A stretch of DNA of 64,000 nt from Phytohabitans sp036906915. GTDB taxonomy: Bacteria > Actinomycetota > Actinomycetes > Mycobacteriales > Micromonosporaceae. Shown here piece by piece: positions 32,849 to 41,651 of this stretch; within the stretch, counting starts at the first letter, position 1; every line of letters begins with the position of its first letter. The stretch spans positions 139,800-203,799 of the forward strand of contig NZ_JBAKHX010000006.1 of the NCBI RefSeq assembly GCF_036906915.1, given 5' to 3'. The notes beneath the pieces are model-generated. The model saw only the letters and a program-made list of their open reading frames with translations. It searched no databases and was not told the origin of the DNA. Made by a program: the position numbers and the translations under genes.

Positions 32849-35800
32849 CTACGTACGGGCGAAGCGGAGCGTCACGATCTGGAACGGGCGCAGCGTCAAG
32901 CGGGCGGCGGCGGGTTCCATCGGCGTGTGTGGGAGCGGGCGCTCCAGCAGGTCGACCACGGTCACCGCCCCCGCCTCGAAGCCCGGGCTGATCGTCGTCG
33001 TCGTGCGGGCGCCGCTGGACTCGTACAGTCGCACGATGACGTCGCCGGAGCGGTCGTCGGCCAGCTTGACGGCCTCTACCACGACCGCCGGATCGTCCAC
33101 GGCCACCAGTGGCGCGGGCGCCGCCCCCTCGCCGCCCGCGACGACGCGCAGCGGCAGGTTCAGCGCGTAGCCCTCGGCCACGGCGTCCACGATGGACGCT
33201 CCGGGCAGCAGGGCGTACGTGAAACGGTGGGCGCCCTGGTCGGTGTCCGGATCGGGGAAGCGGGGCGCCCGCACCAGGCTCAGCCGGACCGTGGTGGTGG
33301 TGCCGCCGTCCTCCCGGGTGCTCCGGGTGACGTCGTGACCGTACGTGGAGTCGTTGAGCACCGCCACGCCGTAGCCGGGCTCGGCCACGTGCGTCCACCG
33401 GTGCGCGTACACCTCGAAGCGTGCCGAGTCCCAGCTCGTGTTGGCGTGCGTCGGCCGGTACACGTGCCCGAACTGGATCTCGGAGGCCGAGCGGTCCGCG
33501 TGCACGTCGATCGGGAACGCGGCCTTGAGGATCTTTTCGGTCTCGTGCCAGTCGACGTCCGTCTCGACCTCGACCCGCCGGCTGCCGGCCCGCACCCGGA
33601 TCGTCTGCGTGACGCGGGACGCGCCGAACTCGCGCACCACCCGGACGGCGCCGACGAGCGGTCCACTGTCGACGACGGTCACCGAGCTGGCCTCGGTGAG
33701 GTCGACCCGCTGCCGCCGGTAGTGCGCGTCGATGTCCCACGCGTCCCACTCGTTCGGTAGGTCGGCGTGCAGTTGCAGCAGGTTGCCGGGGCGGCCGGGC
33801 GCCAGCACCTCCCGGTCAGCTGCCAGGTCACGCACCGACGCCAGCAGCCCGTTCTGGTCGACCTCGACGCGGACGAGGCCGTTGTCGAGCACCAGCCCGG
33901 CCACCGTCACGGCGGCCGGCGGGTCCACAGAGGCCAGTCTCGCCGCGCCGAGCGCGGGCACTCGCACGAAGACCGGCCCGTCGGCCGCGTCGACCACCTC
34001 GGCGCGCGCGTGCGGCGCGGCGTTGAAGACGGTGCCCGCACCGGCCAGCACGGCGGTCGCGCAGCCGATGATGTGGCGCAGCTCGTCCGCCACCTGGGCA
34101 TAGGTGGCCTCGGCTTCGGTGTGTACCCAGGCGATCGAGCTACCCGGCAGGATGTCGTGGAACTGGTGTAGCAGCACCACCTTCCACAGCCGGTCGAGCG
34201 CCTCGTACGGGTACGCGTAGCCGGCGTGCACGGCCGCGGCGGCGGCCCACAGCTCAGCCTCGCGCAGCAGGTGCTCGCTGCGCCGGTTGCCGGACTTGGT
34301 GCGCGCCTGGCTGGTGTAGGTGGCGCGGTGCAGTTCGAGGTACAGCTCACCGGACCACACCGGCGCGTTCGGGTACTCGGCCTCGGCGGCCCGGAAGAAG
34401 TCGGCCGGCTTCTCGATGACGACCCGCGCCGAGCCTTCCAGGTCGCGTAGCCGCCGCGCGGTCTCCAGCATCTCCCGGGTGGGCCCGCCACCGCCGTCGC
34501 CCCAGCCGAACGGCACCAGCGACCGGGTGCCGGCGCCCTTCTCGGCGTAGTTGGCGACCGCGTGGGCGACCTCGCGTCCGCTGAGGTCGGAGTTGTACGT
34601 GTCGACGGGCGGGAAGTGGGTGAAGACCCGGGTGCCGTCGATGCCCTCCCACCGGAAGGTGTGGTGCGGCAGCTTGTTGGTCTGGTTCCACGACAGCTTC
34701 TGGGTCAGGAACCAACGGATGCCGGCGAGCCGGGCGATCTGCGGGAACGCGGCCGTGTAGCCGAAGGAGTCGGGCAGCCAGATCTCCTCGCACTCCACAC
34801 CGAGTTCGTCCATGAAGAACCGCTTGCCGTGGACGAGCTGGCGGGCCAGGGCCTCGCCGCCGGGCAGGTTGGCGTCGGACTCGACCCACATGCCGCCGAC
34901 TGGCGCCCACTGGCCGGCCTTGACCGCCTCGGCGATCCGGTCGAACACGGCCGGCTGGTGCGCCTTGACCCACGCGTACTGCTGCGCCTGTGAGCCGGCG
35001 AAGATGAACTCCGGGTACTCTGCGGCGAGCGCGGTCACGTTGGCGAACGTGCGCGAGGACTTGCGGATGGTCTCCCGTTGTGGCCACAGCCATGCGCTGT
35101 CGATGTGCGCGTGCCCGACCGCGGCGAGCGTGTGCGCGCTGGCGTGCGCGGGGCTGGCCAGCGCCGGCGCGAGCTGGGCGCGTGCCGCCGCCGCGGTGCC
35201 GGCGACGTCCTGGGCGTCGAGTGCGTCCGCCGCCCGCTCCAGGGCGCGCAGGATCTCGTGCCTGCGCGGGTCGCTTGTGGACAGTTCGGCCATGAGGCCG
35301 GCCAGCACCTCGATGTCGAGGGCGAGGTGCCAGGCGTCCTCGTCCAGCACGGCCAGGTCCATGTACGCCAGGCGGTACAGCGGTTCCCGCCCGGCGGTGG
35401 CCTTGTCACCCAGGGGCGTGGGGCGGAAGCCGTGCACCATGACGTCGGGGTTGGCGGCCGCCTCGACGAGCAGCGCCACCTGCTCGCCGCCCTGTGCCGG
35501 GTTGGCGATCGGCACGTACGTGTTGCGCGGCGCGACGCCCTTGATGGGCGTGCCGTCGGCGTCGTACACGAGCGCCTCGGCCTGGAAACCGGGGCCGCCG
35601 CCGCTGAAGCCGAGGTCGAACACCGCTTCCACGCGCCGCCCGGCCCACTGCTCGGGTACGGTGCCGCGCACCCGGAACCACGCGGTCGACCATGGCGTAC
35701 CCCACGGCTCGCCAACGGTCGCCGGCCGGTACTGCGCTGCGAGGGCCTCTGCCACCGGCACCGGCTCGTCCGGCACGTACCAGACCTCGACCGCTAGCGG

Positions 35801-35887
35801 CACCCGCGCGGCGTACTTGGCCGGCAGGATGCGCTCGCGGTACAGCCGGTCTATGCGCCGCTCGACATGGAGACGATCATCGTGCAC
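32849..35887 (-). CDS. GH38 alpha-mannosidase
   Basis: 1012 residues from GTG 35887 (RBS AGAGAGG just upstream). An N-terminal beta domain precedes the GH38 barrel. Zinc ligands are visible in GHAHIDSAWLWP near residue 258 and QFHDILPGSS near 572, and the nucleophile Asp in WLPDSFGYTAAFPQI near 372. The C-terminal half has the large beta-sandwich typical of the family. It removes alpha-mannose from oligosaccharides, probably in the cytoplasm as no signal is present. GH4 precedes it by 26 bp in the same operon. Confidence 0.93.
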   Translation of the reverse strand: MHDDRLHVERRIDRLYRERILPAKYAARVPLAVEVWYVPDEPVPVAEALAAQYRPATVGEPWGTPWSTAWFRVRGTVPEQWAGRRVEAVFDLGFSGGGPGFQAEALVYDADGTPIKGVAPRNTYVPIANPAQGGEQVALLVEAAANPDVMVHGFRPTPLGDKATAGREPLYRLAYMDLAVLDEDAWHLALDIEVLAGLMAELSTSDPRRHEILRALERAADALDAQDVAGTAAAARAQLAPALASPAHASAHTLAAVGHAHIDSAWLWPQRETIRKSSRTFANVTALAAEYPEFIFAGSQAQQYAWVKAHQPAVFDRIAEAVKAGQWAPVGGMWVESDANLPGGEALARQLVHGKRFFMDELGVECEEIWLPDSFGYTAAFPQIARLAGIRWFLTQKLSWNQTNKLPHHTFRWEGIDGTRVFTHFPPVDTYNSDLSGREVAHAVANYAEKGAGTRSLVPFGWGDGGGGPTREMLETARRLRDLEGSARVVIEKPADFFRAAEAEYPNAPVWSGELYLELHRATYTSQARTKSGNRRSEHLLREAELWAAAAAVHAGYAYPYEALDRLWKVVLLHQFHDILPGSSIAWVHTEAEATYAQVADELRHIIGCATAVLAGAGTVFNAAPHARAEVVDAADGPVFVRVPALGAARLASVDPPAAVTVAGLVLDNGLVRVEVDQNGLLASVRDLAADREVLAPGRPGNLLQLHADLPNEWDAWDIDAHYRRQRVDLTEASSVTVVDSGPLVGAVRVVREFGASRVTQTIRVRAGSRRVEVETDVDWHETEKILKAAFPIDVHADRSASEIQFGHVYRPTHANTSWDSARFEVYAHRWTHVAEPGYGVAVLNDSTYGHDVTRSTREDGGTTTTVRLSLVRAPRFPDPDTDQGAHRFTYALLPGASIVDAVAEGYALNLPLRVVAGGEGAAPAPLVAVDDPAVVVEAVKLADDRSGDVIVRLYESSGARTTTTISPGFEAGAVTVVDLLERPLPHTPMEPAAARLTLRPFQIVTLRFART

Positions 35888-35913
35888 GAAAACGAGCCTC
35901 TCTAACCACGAAG

Positions 35914-37266
35914 CTAACCACGGAGGTAGGACAACTGCGGGAAGTGCTCCACGTACGAGTCGAGCATCCGCTGCGCGACCGTGACCGACCCGACGAGCGG
36001 GTGCAGCGCGAGCGCCTTGTGCGCCGCGCGTCGCGAGCCCCGTACGGCGGCCTCGATCGTGGCGCGCTCCACCGCCTTGACGCTGGCGACGAGGCCTGCG
36101 GCGTGCGAGGGCAGCTGGTTGATGACGACCTGGTGCGGGCCGTTCGCGTCGACCACGCAGGGCACCTCGACGACCGCGTCGGCGTCCACGATCGACAGCG
36201 CCGAGCGGTTGCGCACGTTCAGGATCAGCACGGTGCGCTCGTCCCGGGCGATGGCCCGCATGATCGAGAGCGCGACCTGCTCGTACCCGCCCGACTCCAT
36301 ATCGTCGGAGTCCCGGTCGCCCGCGCCGGCGATGTCCCGGGTGTCCGCCATGTAGGTGGCCTCGCGCTCGGCTCGGGTGCGCCGCCACGCGTCCAGCGCC
36401 GAGCCCGCGTCGCGCTCGGTCTCCGCGTAGAAGTCGTGCTGCTGGCGCAGCAGGAAGGCGCCGCGGGTCTGGGTCGCGGTGCGCGCGGCTTCCACGGCCT
36501 CGTTCGCGTAGTAGTAGTAATACAGGTACTCGTTGGGGATCGCGCCGAGCGTCTTCAGCCAGTCCGGACCGAAGAGCTTGCCCTCCTCGAACGAGCCGAG
36601 CGCCTCCGGGTTGTCAAGCAGCCGGGGCAGGTGGTCGCGCCCTTCGACGTACACGCCGCGCAGCCAGCCCAGGTGGTTGAGGCCGGCGTAGTCGAACCGG
36701 GCGGTCGCCGGGTCGATGCCGAGCAGCCGGGCCACGCGCCTGGTCAGTCCCACCGGTGAGTCGCAGATGCCGATGACCCGGTCGCCCAGGTAGGCGGCCA
36801 TGGCCTCGGTGACCAGGCCCGCCGGGTTGGTGAAGTTGATCGTCCAGGCGTCGGGGGCGAGGTCCGCGATCCGTCGGGCCACCTCGATCGCGACGGGCAC
36901 GGTCCGCAAGCCGTAGGAGATTCCTCCCGCGCCGACCGTTTCCTGCCCGAGTACGCCTTGGTCGAGTGCGACCCGCTCGTCGATGACCCGGCCTTCCAGG
37001 CCGCCGACCCGGATCGCGGAGAAGACGAAGTCGGCCCCAACCAGCGCCTCCTTCAGCTCGGTGGTCACGGTTACCGAGACCGGGGCGTGCTCGCCGGGTT
37101 CGAGCGCCGCCTGCTGGTCCAGTACGTGCCGGATCGCGGTCAGCCTGCGGAGGTCGACGTCGTAGAGCACGAGGTCGTTCACCCGGGGCTCACCCCGCTC
37201 GGCGAGCAGGGCCCGGTGGATGAGGGGCACCCGGAACCCCCCGCCTCCGAGGATCACCAGTTTCAC
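35914..37266 (-). CDS. GH4-family glycosidase, 6-phospho-beta-glucosidase type
   Basis: 450 residues. NAD-binding ILGGGGFRVP lies at the N-terminus; the metal-ligand Cys is in GICDSPVG near residue 167 and the His in GLNHLGW near 196. INFTNPAGL and NEYLYYYYY are further GH4 landmarks. GH4 enzymes hydrolyse by an NAD+/Mn2+-dependent redox-elimination route. The closest subgroup by these motifs acts on 6-phospho-glycosides. It heads an operon with GH38 and is divergent from the PfkB kinase and ABC importer genes. Confidence 0.88.
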   Translation of the reverse strand: MKLVILGGGGFRVPLIHRALLAERGEPRVNDLVLYDVDLRRLTAIRHVLDQQAALEPGEHAPVSVTVTTELKEALVGADFVFSAIRVGGLEGRVIDERVALDQGVLGQETVGAGGISYGLRTVPVAIEVARRIADLAPDAWTINFTNPAGLVTEAMAAYLGDRVIGICDSPVGLTRRVARLLGIDPATARFDYAGLNHLGWLRGVYVEGRDHLPRLLDNPEALGSFEEGKLFGPDWLKTLGAIPNEYLYYYYYANEAVEAARTATQTRGAFLLRQQHDFYAETERDAGSALDAWRRTRAEREATYMADTRDIAGAGDRDSDDMESGGYEQVALSIMRAIARDERTVLILNVRNRSALSIVDADAVVEVPCVVDANGPHQVVINQLPSHAAGLVASVKAVERATIEAAVRGSRRAAHKALALHPLVGSVTVAQRMLDSYVEHFPQLSYLRG

Positions 37267-37357
37267 GTTTCGGTCACTCCTCGCCTCCGGGCGGCCGGGT
37301 CGTTGTACGTCCTGACCACCGCTGAACTGCGCTGGATCGTATCAGCCAAACTCGCGC

Positions 37358-37471
37358 ATGGCGATGACTGACTTTGAACAGGTATTGCCATCGTGGCTAC
37401 AAGGGGTGCACACTCATGCGCAATGTTGGACGGCCCGCCGTACGTGTCGAGCAGGAAGGGCATGGCAATGA
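37358..37471 (+). CDS. Possible 37-aa upstream ORF coupled to kinase gene
   Basis: ATG 37358 opens MAMTDFEQVLPSWLQGVHTH and the frame ends with TGA overlapping the kinase ATG at 37468 (ATGA). The first 16 bases, GCATGGCGATGACTGA, repeat with one mismatch at the kinase start (37460-37475). Codon use is not GC3-rich, so it may not be a conserved gene. Confidence 0.25.
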   Translation: MAMTDFEQVLPSWLQGVHTHAQCWTARRTCRAGRAWQ

Positions 37472-38469
37472 CTGAGCGCACGCCGGACGTCTTCCTCTCC
37501 GGGCTGCTCTTCGCCGACATCGTCTTCTCCGGTATGACCAAGCCGCCGACCCTCGGAGCCGAAACCTGGACGCGCGGCATGGACTCCGGCCCTGGCGGGA
37601 TCGCCAACTTCGCGGTCGCGCTGCGCCGCCTCGGCCTGCGGACCGCGCTGGCCGCGGCGTTCGGCGCCGACATGCTCGGCGACTACTGCTGGGCCGAGCT
37701 GGCCGGCCGGGAGGGCGTCGAGCTGACCCGCTCGCGCCGGTTCCCCGGCTGGCGCACGCCGGTGACCGTGGCGCTCGCGTACGACAACGACCGTGCGCTG
37801 GTCACGCACGGGCAGCCGCCCCCGCTCTCCCCCGACGACCTCGTCGGCCAGCCGCCGGCGAGCCGCGCGGCAGCGGTACACCTTGGCGAGGAACCGCAGA
37901 GCTGGCTGGCCCGCGCGCGGGCCCAGGGGACGCTGGTTTTCGCTGATCTTGGTTGGGATCCTTCCGGCGCGTGGGCGCCGGAGACGCTCGAACAGCTCTC
38001 GCACTGCCACGCCTTCCTGCCCAACGCGGGCGAGGCGATGCGGTACACGGCGACCGACTCCCCCGACGCGGCGCTCGCCCGCCTCGCGGACCTGGTGCCG
38101 GTGGCGGTCGTGACGCTCGGCCCCGACGGCGCGCTCGCCGTCGACAACACCACCGGCGAGTCGGCCGCGGTGTCCGGACTGCGCGTACCCGCGCTCGACC
38201 CGACCGGCGCCGGCGACGTGTTCGGCGCCGCTTTCATCTTCGCCACCCTCGCGGACCGCCCGCTGGCCGAACGCCTGCGGTTCGCGAACCTGGCCGCGGC
38301 GCTGTCGGTGCAGCGGCTCGGTGGGGCGATGGCCGCGCCGAGCTGGGCGGACATCGCCGAGTGGTGGCGCACGACCAGGGCCGGCGACCCCGACCTGGTC
38401 CGCGAGTACGCCTTCCTTGATGACTGGATTTCTGAGAACGTGACCTTTGAAGGGTGGGACAACCCATGA
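37468..38469 (+). CDS. PfkB/ribokinase-family sugar kinase
   Basis: 333 residues from ATG 37468, 8 nt after GGAAGG; ATG 37462 is an alternative. The family signatures are GPGGIANFAVALRRLGL near residues 35-50 (PfkB motif 1) and DPTGAGDVFGAAFIF near 243-257 with the catalytic Asp (motif 2). It phosphorylates a sugar or sugar alcohol with ATP. The stop overlaps the binding-protein start (ATGA), making it the first gene of a kinase, ABC importer and hydrolase operon divergent from GH4/GH38. Confidence 0.9.
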   Translation: MTERTPDVFLSGLLFADIVFSGMTKPPTLGAETWTRGMDSGPGGIANFAVALRRLGLRTALAAAFGADMLGDYCWAELAGREGVELTRSRRFPGWRTPVTVALAYDNDRALVTHGQPPPLSPDDLVGQPPASRAAAVHLGEEPQSWLARARAQGTLVFADLGWDPSGAWAPETLEQLSHCHAFLPNAGEAMRYTATDSPDAALARLADLVPVAVVTLGPDGALAVDNTTGESAAVSGLRVPALDPTGAGDVFGAAFIFATLADRPLAERLRFANLAAALSVQRLGGAMAAPSWADIAEWWRTTRAGDPDLVREYAFLDDWISENVTFEGWDNP

Positions 38470-39758
38470 CAATCTCCCGCAGACGGTTGCTGCAGGCGGG
38501 CCTGTTCACCGCCGCCAGCGCGGCGGTCGGCGCCTCCGCGGCGTGTGGCGGCGACGACGACTCCGGCAGCACCGGCGGCGACAGCAAGGACCTGTCGCTC
38601 TGGTACTGGTCGGGCGGCCTGAGCGACAAGGTGGTCGCTGACGTCTCCACGCAGTTCTCCGACATCACGTTCAAGGCGACCCAGGTCGGCGGCAGCTTCA
38701 AGGACAAGCTGGTCACGACGATCACCAGCCGGCAGTTCATGCCCGACATCACCGGCATCAAGGGCGAGGACATCGCGTACTTCATGGGCCAGGCCGGCCA
38801 GTTCCTCGACCTGAACGAGTTGGGCGCGGCCGACGTGAAGAGCCAGTACCTCGAGTGGAAGTGGCAGCAGGGCAGCACGCCCGACGGCAAGCTCATCGGC
38901 TTCCCGATCGACATTGGCCCGACCGCGCTGTTCTACCGCGCCGACATCTTCTCCAAGGCCGGGCTGCCCTCCGAGGTGGCCGACGTGACCGCCGCGATGT
39001 CGACCTGGGAGACCTTCTTCGACAACGGAGTGAAGCTGAAGAAGGCGCTGCCCGGCACGTTCATGGTCGGCGAGGCGGTGGAGGTCTTCGACATGGCCGT
39101 CGGGCAGACCACCAAGCGGTACGCCGACAAGGACAAGAAGTTCATCGGCGACCAAGAGCACATTCGCAAGGCGTGGGACCTCGCGGCCAAGGCCGTCCAG
39201 CTGGGCATCAGCTTCAAGGTCGCCAGCGGCGGGCAGGACGCGAACGCCGCCTGGAACCAGGGCACGCTGCCCGCCAAGCTCGGCGCGGCCTGGGTGGCGG
39301 GCGACATCAAGTCGGCGGCCGCGAAGACCTCTGGCAACTGGCGGGTGGCGCCGATGCCGAGCGGCCCGGCGAACCAGGGCGGCTCGTTCCTCGCGATCCC
39401 GAAGAGCTCGGGCAACCCGAAGAAGGCGTTCGAGATCATCACCTGGTTGCTGAACGCCGACAACCAGGCGCGCGGCTACACCGACGCGGGCCTGTTCCCG
39501 GCCGCGCCGGCCGCGTACAAGATGTCCGCGCTGACCTCACCCGACGAGTTCTTCGGCGGCCAGGTCACGATCGACGTGCTCGGCCCAGCCGCGGAGAAGA
39601 TCCCCGTCGCGTACGAGAGCGAGCACGACAGCGTGCTGCGCGAGCCGTTCGCCGCCGAGCTCAGCAACGTGGAGACCAAGGGCAAGGACCCGGAGGCCGC
39701 GTGGAATGACGCCGTGTCGGCGGCGAAGAAGGCCGGGGAACGGGTCGGAGTCTCCTGA
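38466..39758 (+). CDS. ABC sugar transporter substrate-binding lipoprotein (second system)
   Basis: 430 residues from ATG 38466. The signal has twin Arg followed by a hydrophobic stretch (SRRRLLQAGLF) and an Ala/Ser lipobox ending with Cys27, so export may be by Tat. The mature part has a CUT1 binding-protein layout with LSLWYWSGG as first strand and IGFPIDIGPTALFYRADIF as the hinge-region segment. It feeds the two permeases that follow. The ligand is unknown, probably an oligosaccharide released by the local glycosidases or lyases. Confidence 0.9.
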   Translation: MTISRRRLLQAGLFTAASAAVGASAACGGDDDSGSTGGDSKDLSLWYWSGGLSDKVVADVSTQFSDITFKATQVGGSFKDKLVTTITSRQFMPDITGIKGEDIAYFMGQAGQFLDLNELGAADVKSQYLEWKWQQGSTPDGKLIGFPIDIGPTALFYRADIFSKAGLPSEVADVTAAMSTWETFFDNGVKLKKALPGTFMVGEAVEVFDMAVGQTTKRYADKDKKFIGDQEHIRKAWDLAAKAVQLGISFKVASGGQDANAAWNQGTLPAKLGAAWVAGDIKSAAAKTSGNWRVAPMPSGPANQGGSFLAIPKSSGNPKKAFEIITWLLNADNQARGYTDAGLFPAAPAAYKMSALTSPDEFFGGQVTIDVLGPAAEKIPVAYESEHDSVLREPFAAELSNVETKGKDPEAAWNDAVSAAKKAGERVGVS

Positions 39759-39759
39759 C

Positions 39760-40725
39760 GTGACCCTGTCCCGCACAGCCGCACCGGCGGCGGCCCACAA
39801 GACGCGCATCCGGATAGGACCGCGTCGCGCGCCGGGCCGCCGCCGGCGCGTGCTGGCCCACTGGCCGCAGTACCTCGCGATCTCGCCGTTCTACGTGCTG
39901 TTCGCGGTCTTCGGCCTGGCCCCGCTGCTGTTCTCGTTCTACCTGGCGTTCCAGCGCTGGGACGGCATCGGCGAGATGCGGTTCGCGGGGCTGGACAACT
40001 TCGAGTACCTGATCAGCGACGACATCTTCTGGCTGTCGCTGTGGAACACCCTGCTCATCTGGGTGATGTCGACGGTGCCGACGCTGACCCTGGCGCTGGT
40101 GCTCGCCGTGCTCCTGCACTCGGTCAAGCGCTTCAAGGCGTTCTACCGGATGGCGTTCTTCATCCCGAACATCACCTCGACGGTCGCGATCTCGATCTTC
40201 TTCGGCGCGCTGTTCGCCACCAACTACGGGCTCGTCAACGCCGGGCTGGAGGCGGTCGGCCTGCCGGAGGTCTCCTGGCTGCAGAACGCCTGGGGCATCA
40301 AGATCGTCATCGCGGTGCTCACCGTGTGGCAGTGGACCGGATACAACGCCATCATCTACCTGGCCGGCCTTCAGACCATCCCGAGCGACCTGTACGAGCA
40401 GGCGAGGATCGACGGCGCCAACGCGGTGCAGATCTTCCGCCACGTCACGCTGCCGCTGCTGCGCCCCATCATCCTGTTCACGGTGGTCCTGTCGACGGTC
40501 GGCGGGCTCCAGACGTTCACCGAGCCCAAGGTGCTGCTCGGCGACACCGCCGGCACCGGGCAGAGCGGCCTGACCATGGTCTTCTACTTCTACCGGTCGG
40601 CGTTCTCGCACAACGACTACGGGTACGGCGCGGCGATCGCCGTGGTCGTGTTGCTGGTCGTGGCGCTCTTCACGATCCTCAACTGGGCCCTGGTCCAGCG
40701 TGGACAGAACGAGAGGAGCCGGTGA
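39760..40725 (+). CDS. ABC sugar permease, MalF-like (second system)
   Basis: 321 residues from GTG 39760, one base after the upstream stop. A basic N-terminus of about 45 residues precedes six transmembrane helices. The EAA-like loop reads EQARIDGANAVQIFRHVTLP near residues 209-228. It couples to the next permease, whose ATG overlaps the stop by one base. Confidence 0.9.
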   Translation: MTLSRTAAPAAAHKTRIRIGPRRAPGRRRRVLAHWPQYLAISPFYVLFAVFGLAPLLFSFYLAFQRWDGIGEMRFAGLDNFEYLISDDIFWLSLWNTLLIWVMSTVPTLTLALVLAVLLHSVKRFKAFYRMAFFIPNITSTVAISIFFGALFATNYGLVNAGLEAVGLPEVSWLQNAWGIKIVIAVLTVWQWTGYNAIIYLAGLQTIPSDLYEQARIDGANAVQIFRHVTLPLLRPIILFTVVLSTVGGLQTFTEPKVLLGDTAGTGQSGLTMVFYFYRSAFSHNDYGYGAAIAVVVLLVVALFTILNWALVQRGQNERSR

Positions 40726-41552
40726 TGAGATCTCAGCGGACGCGCGGGCTGCTGCTGCACGGGGTGCTGATCTTCGGCACCGTCCTGGCGATGTTCCCGT
40801 TCTACTGGATGGTGGTCATGGCCACCAACTCCACATCGGACATCTACCAGTTCCCGCCGAAGCTCACCTTCGGCTCACAGCTCGTCACCAACCTGCGCAA
40901 CGTCCTCGACAGCATCGACTTCTGGGGCTCGATGCTCAACACGGTCATCGTCGCGTGCACCACGACGCTGCTCGTGCTCTTCTTCGACTCCCTCGCCGCG
41001 TTCGCCTTCGCCAAGTACGACTTTCCCGGGCGGCGGATGCTGTTCGGCATACTGATCGGCACGTTCTTCCTGCCCGTCGGGCTCGCCATCATCCCCGGGT
41101 TCGTCATCATGGTCGAGCTGGGCTGGGTCGGCTCGCTGAAGGCGCTCATCGTGCCCGCCGCGGCGAACGCGTTCGGCATCTTCTTCCTGCGCCAGTACAT
41201 CCACAACGCGGTACCCGACTCGGTGCTCGACGCCGCCCGGCTCGACGGCGCCGGCTTCTTCCGGCAGTACCTCAGCGTCGTGGTCCCGATCATCCGGCCG
41301 GGCCTCGCGTTCCTGGGCATCTACACGTTCATCGCGGCGTGGAACGACTTCATCTGGCCGCTCGTCGTCCTGGTCAACCCCGACCAGCTCACCCTCCAGG
41401 TCGCGTTGCAACAGCTCAACACCGTGCACGGCCTGGACTACAGCCGCATCATGACCGGCGCCCTGCTGTCCGTCATCCCGTTGATCGCGATGTTCCTGCT
41501 CTTCGCCCGCAACTTCGTCAGCGACCTGGCCAAGGGCGCAGTTCGTGAGTGA
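40725..41552 (+). CDS. ABC sugar permease, MalG-like (second system)
   Basis: 275 residues from ATG 40725 overlapping the previous TGA. Six helices are predicted, and the EAA loop reads DAARLDGAGFFRQYLSVVVP near residues 167-186. It completes the second CUT1 importer. As with the first system, no ATPase gene is present, consistent with a shared multi-sugar ATPase elsewhere in the genome. Confidence 0.9.
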   Translation: MRSQRTRGLLLHGVLIFGTVLAMFPFYWMVVMATNSTSDIYQFPPKLTFGSQLVTNLRNVLDSIDFWGSMLNTVIVACTTTLLVLFFDSLAAFAFAKYDFPGRRMLFGILIGTFFLPVGLAIIPGFVIMVELGWVGSLKALIVPAAANAFGIFFLRQYIHNAVPDSVLDAARLDGAGFFRQYLSVVVPIIRPGLAFLGIYTFIAAWNDFIWPLVVLVNPDQLTLQVALQQLNTVHGLDYSRIMTGALLSVIPLIAMFLLFARNFVSDLAKGAVRE

Positions 41553-41651
41553 GCTGGCGCGGCGGCGTCTGGACCGAGGAGCGGAGCGACAAGGGAAGGC
41601 GTCGCCTTCAGGCGCCGCGCGAGCGAACGAACCATTGGGCGGAGTAAGGGA

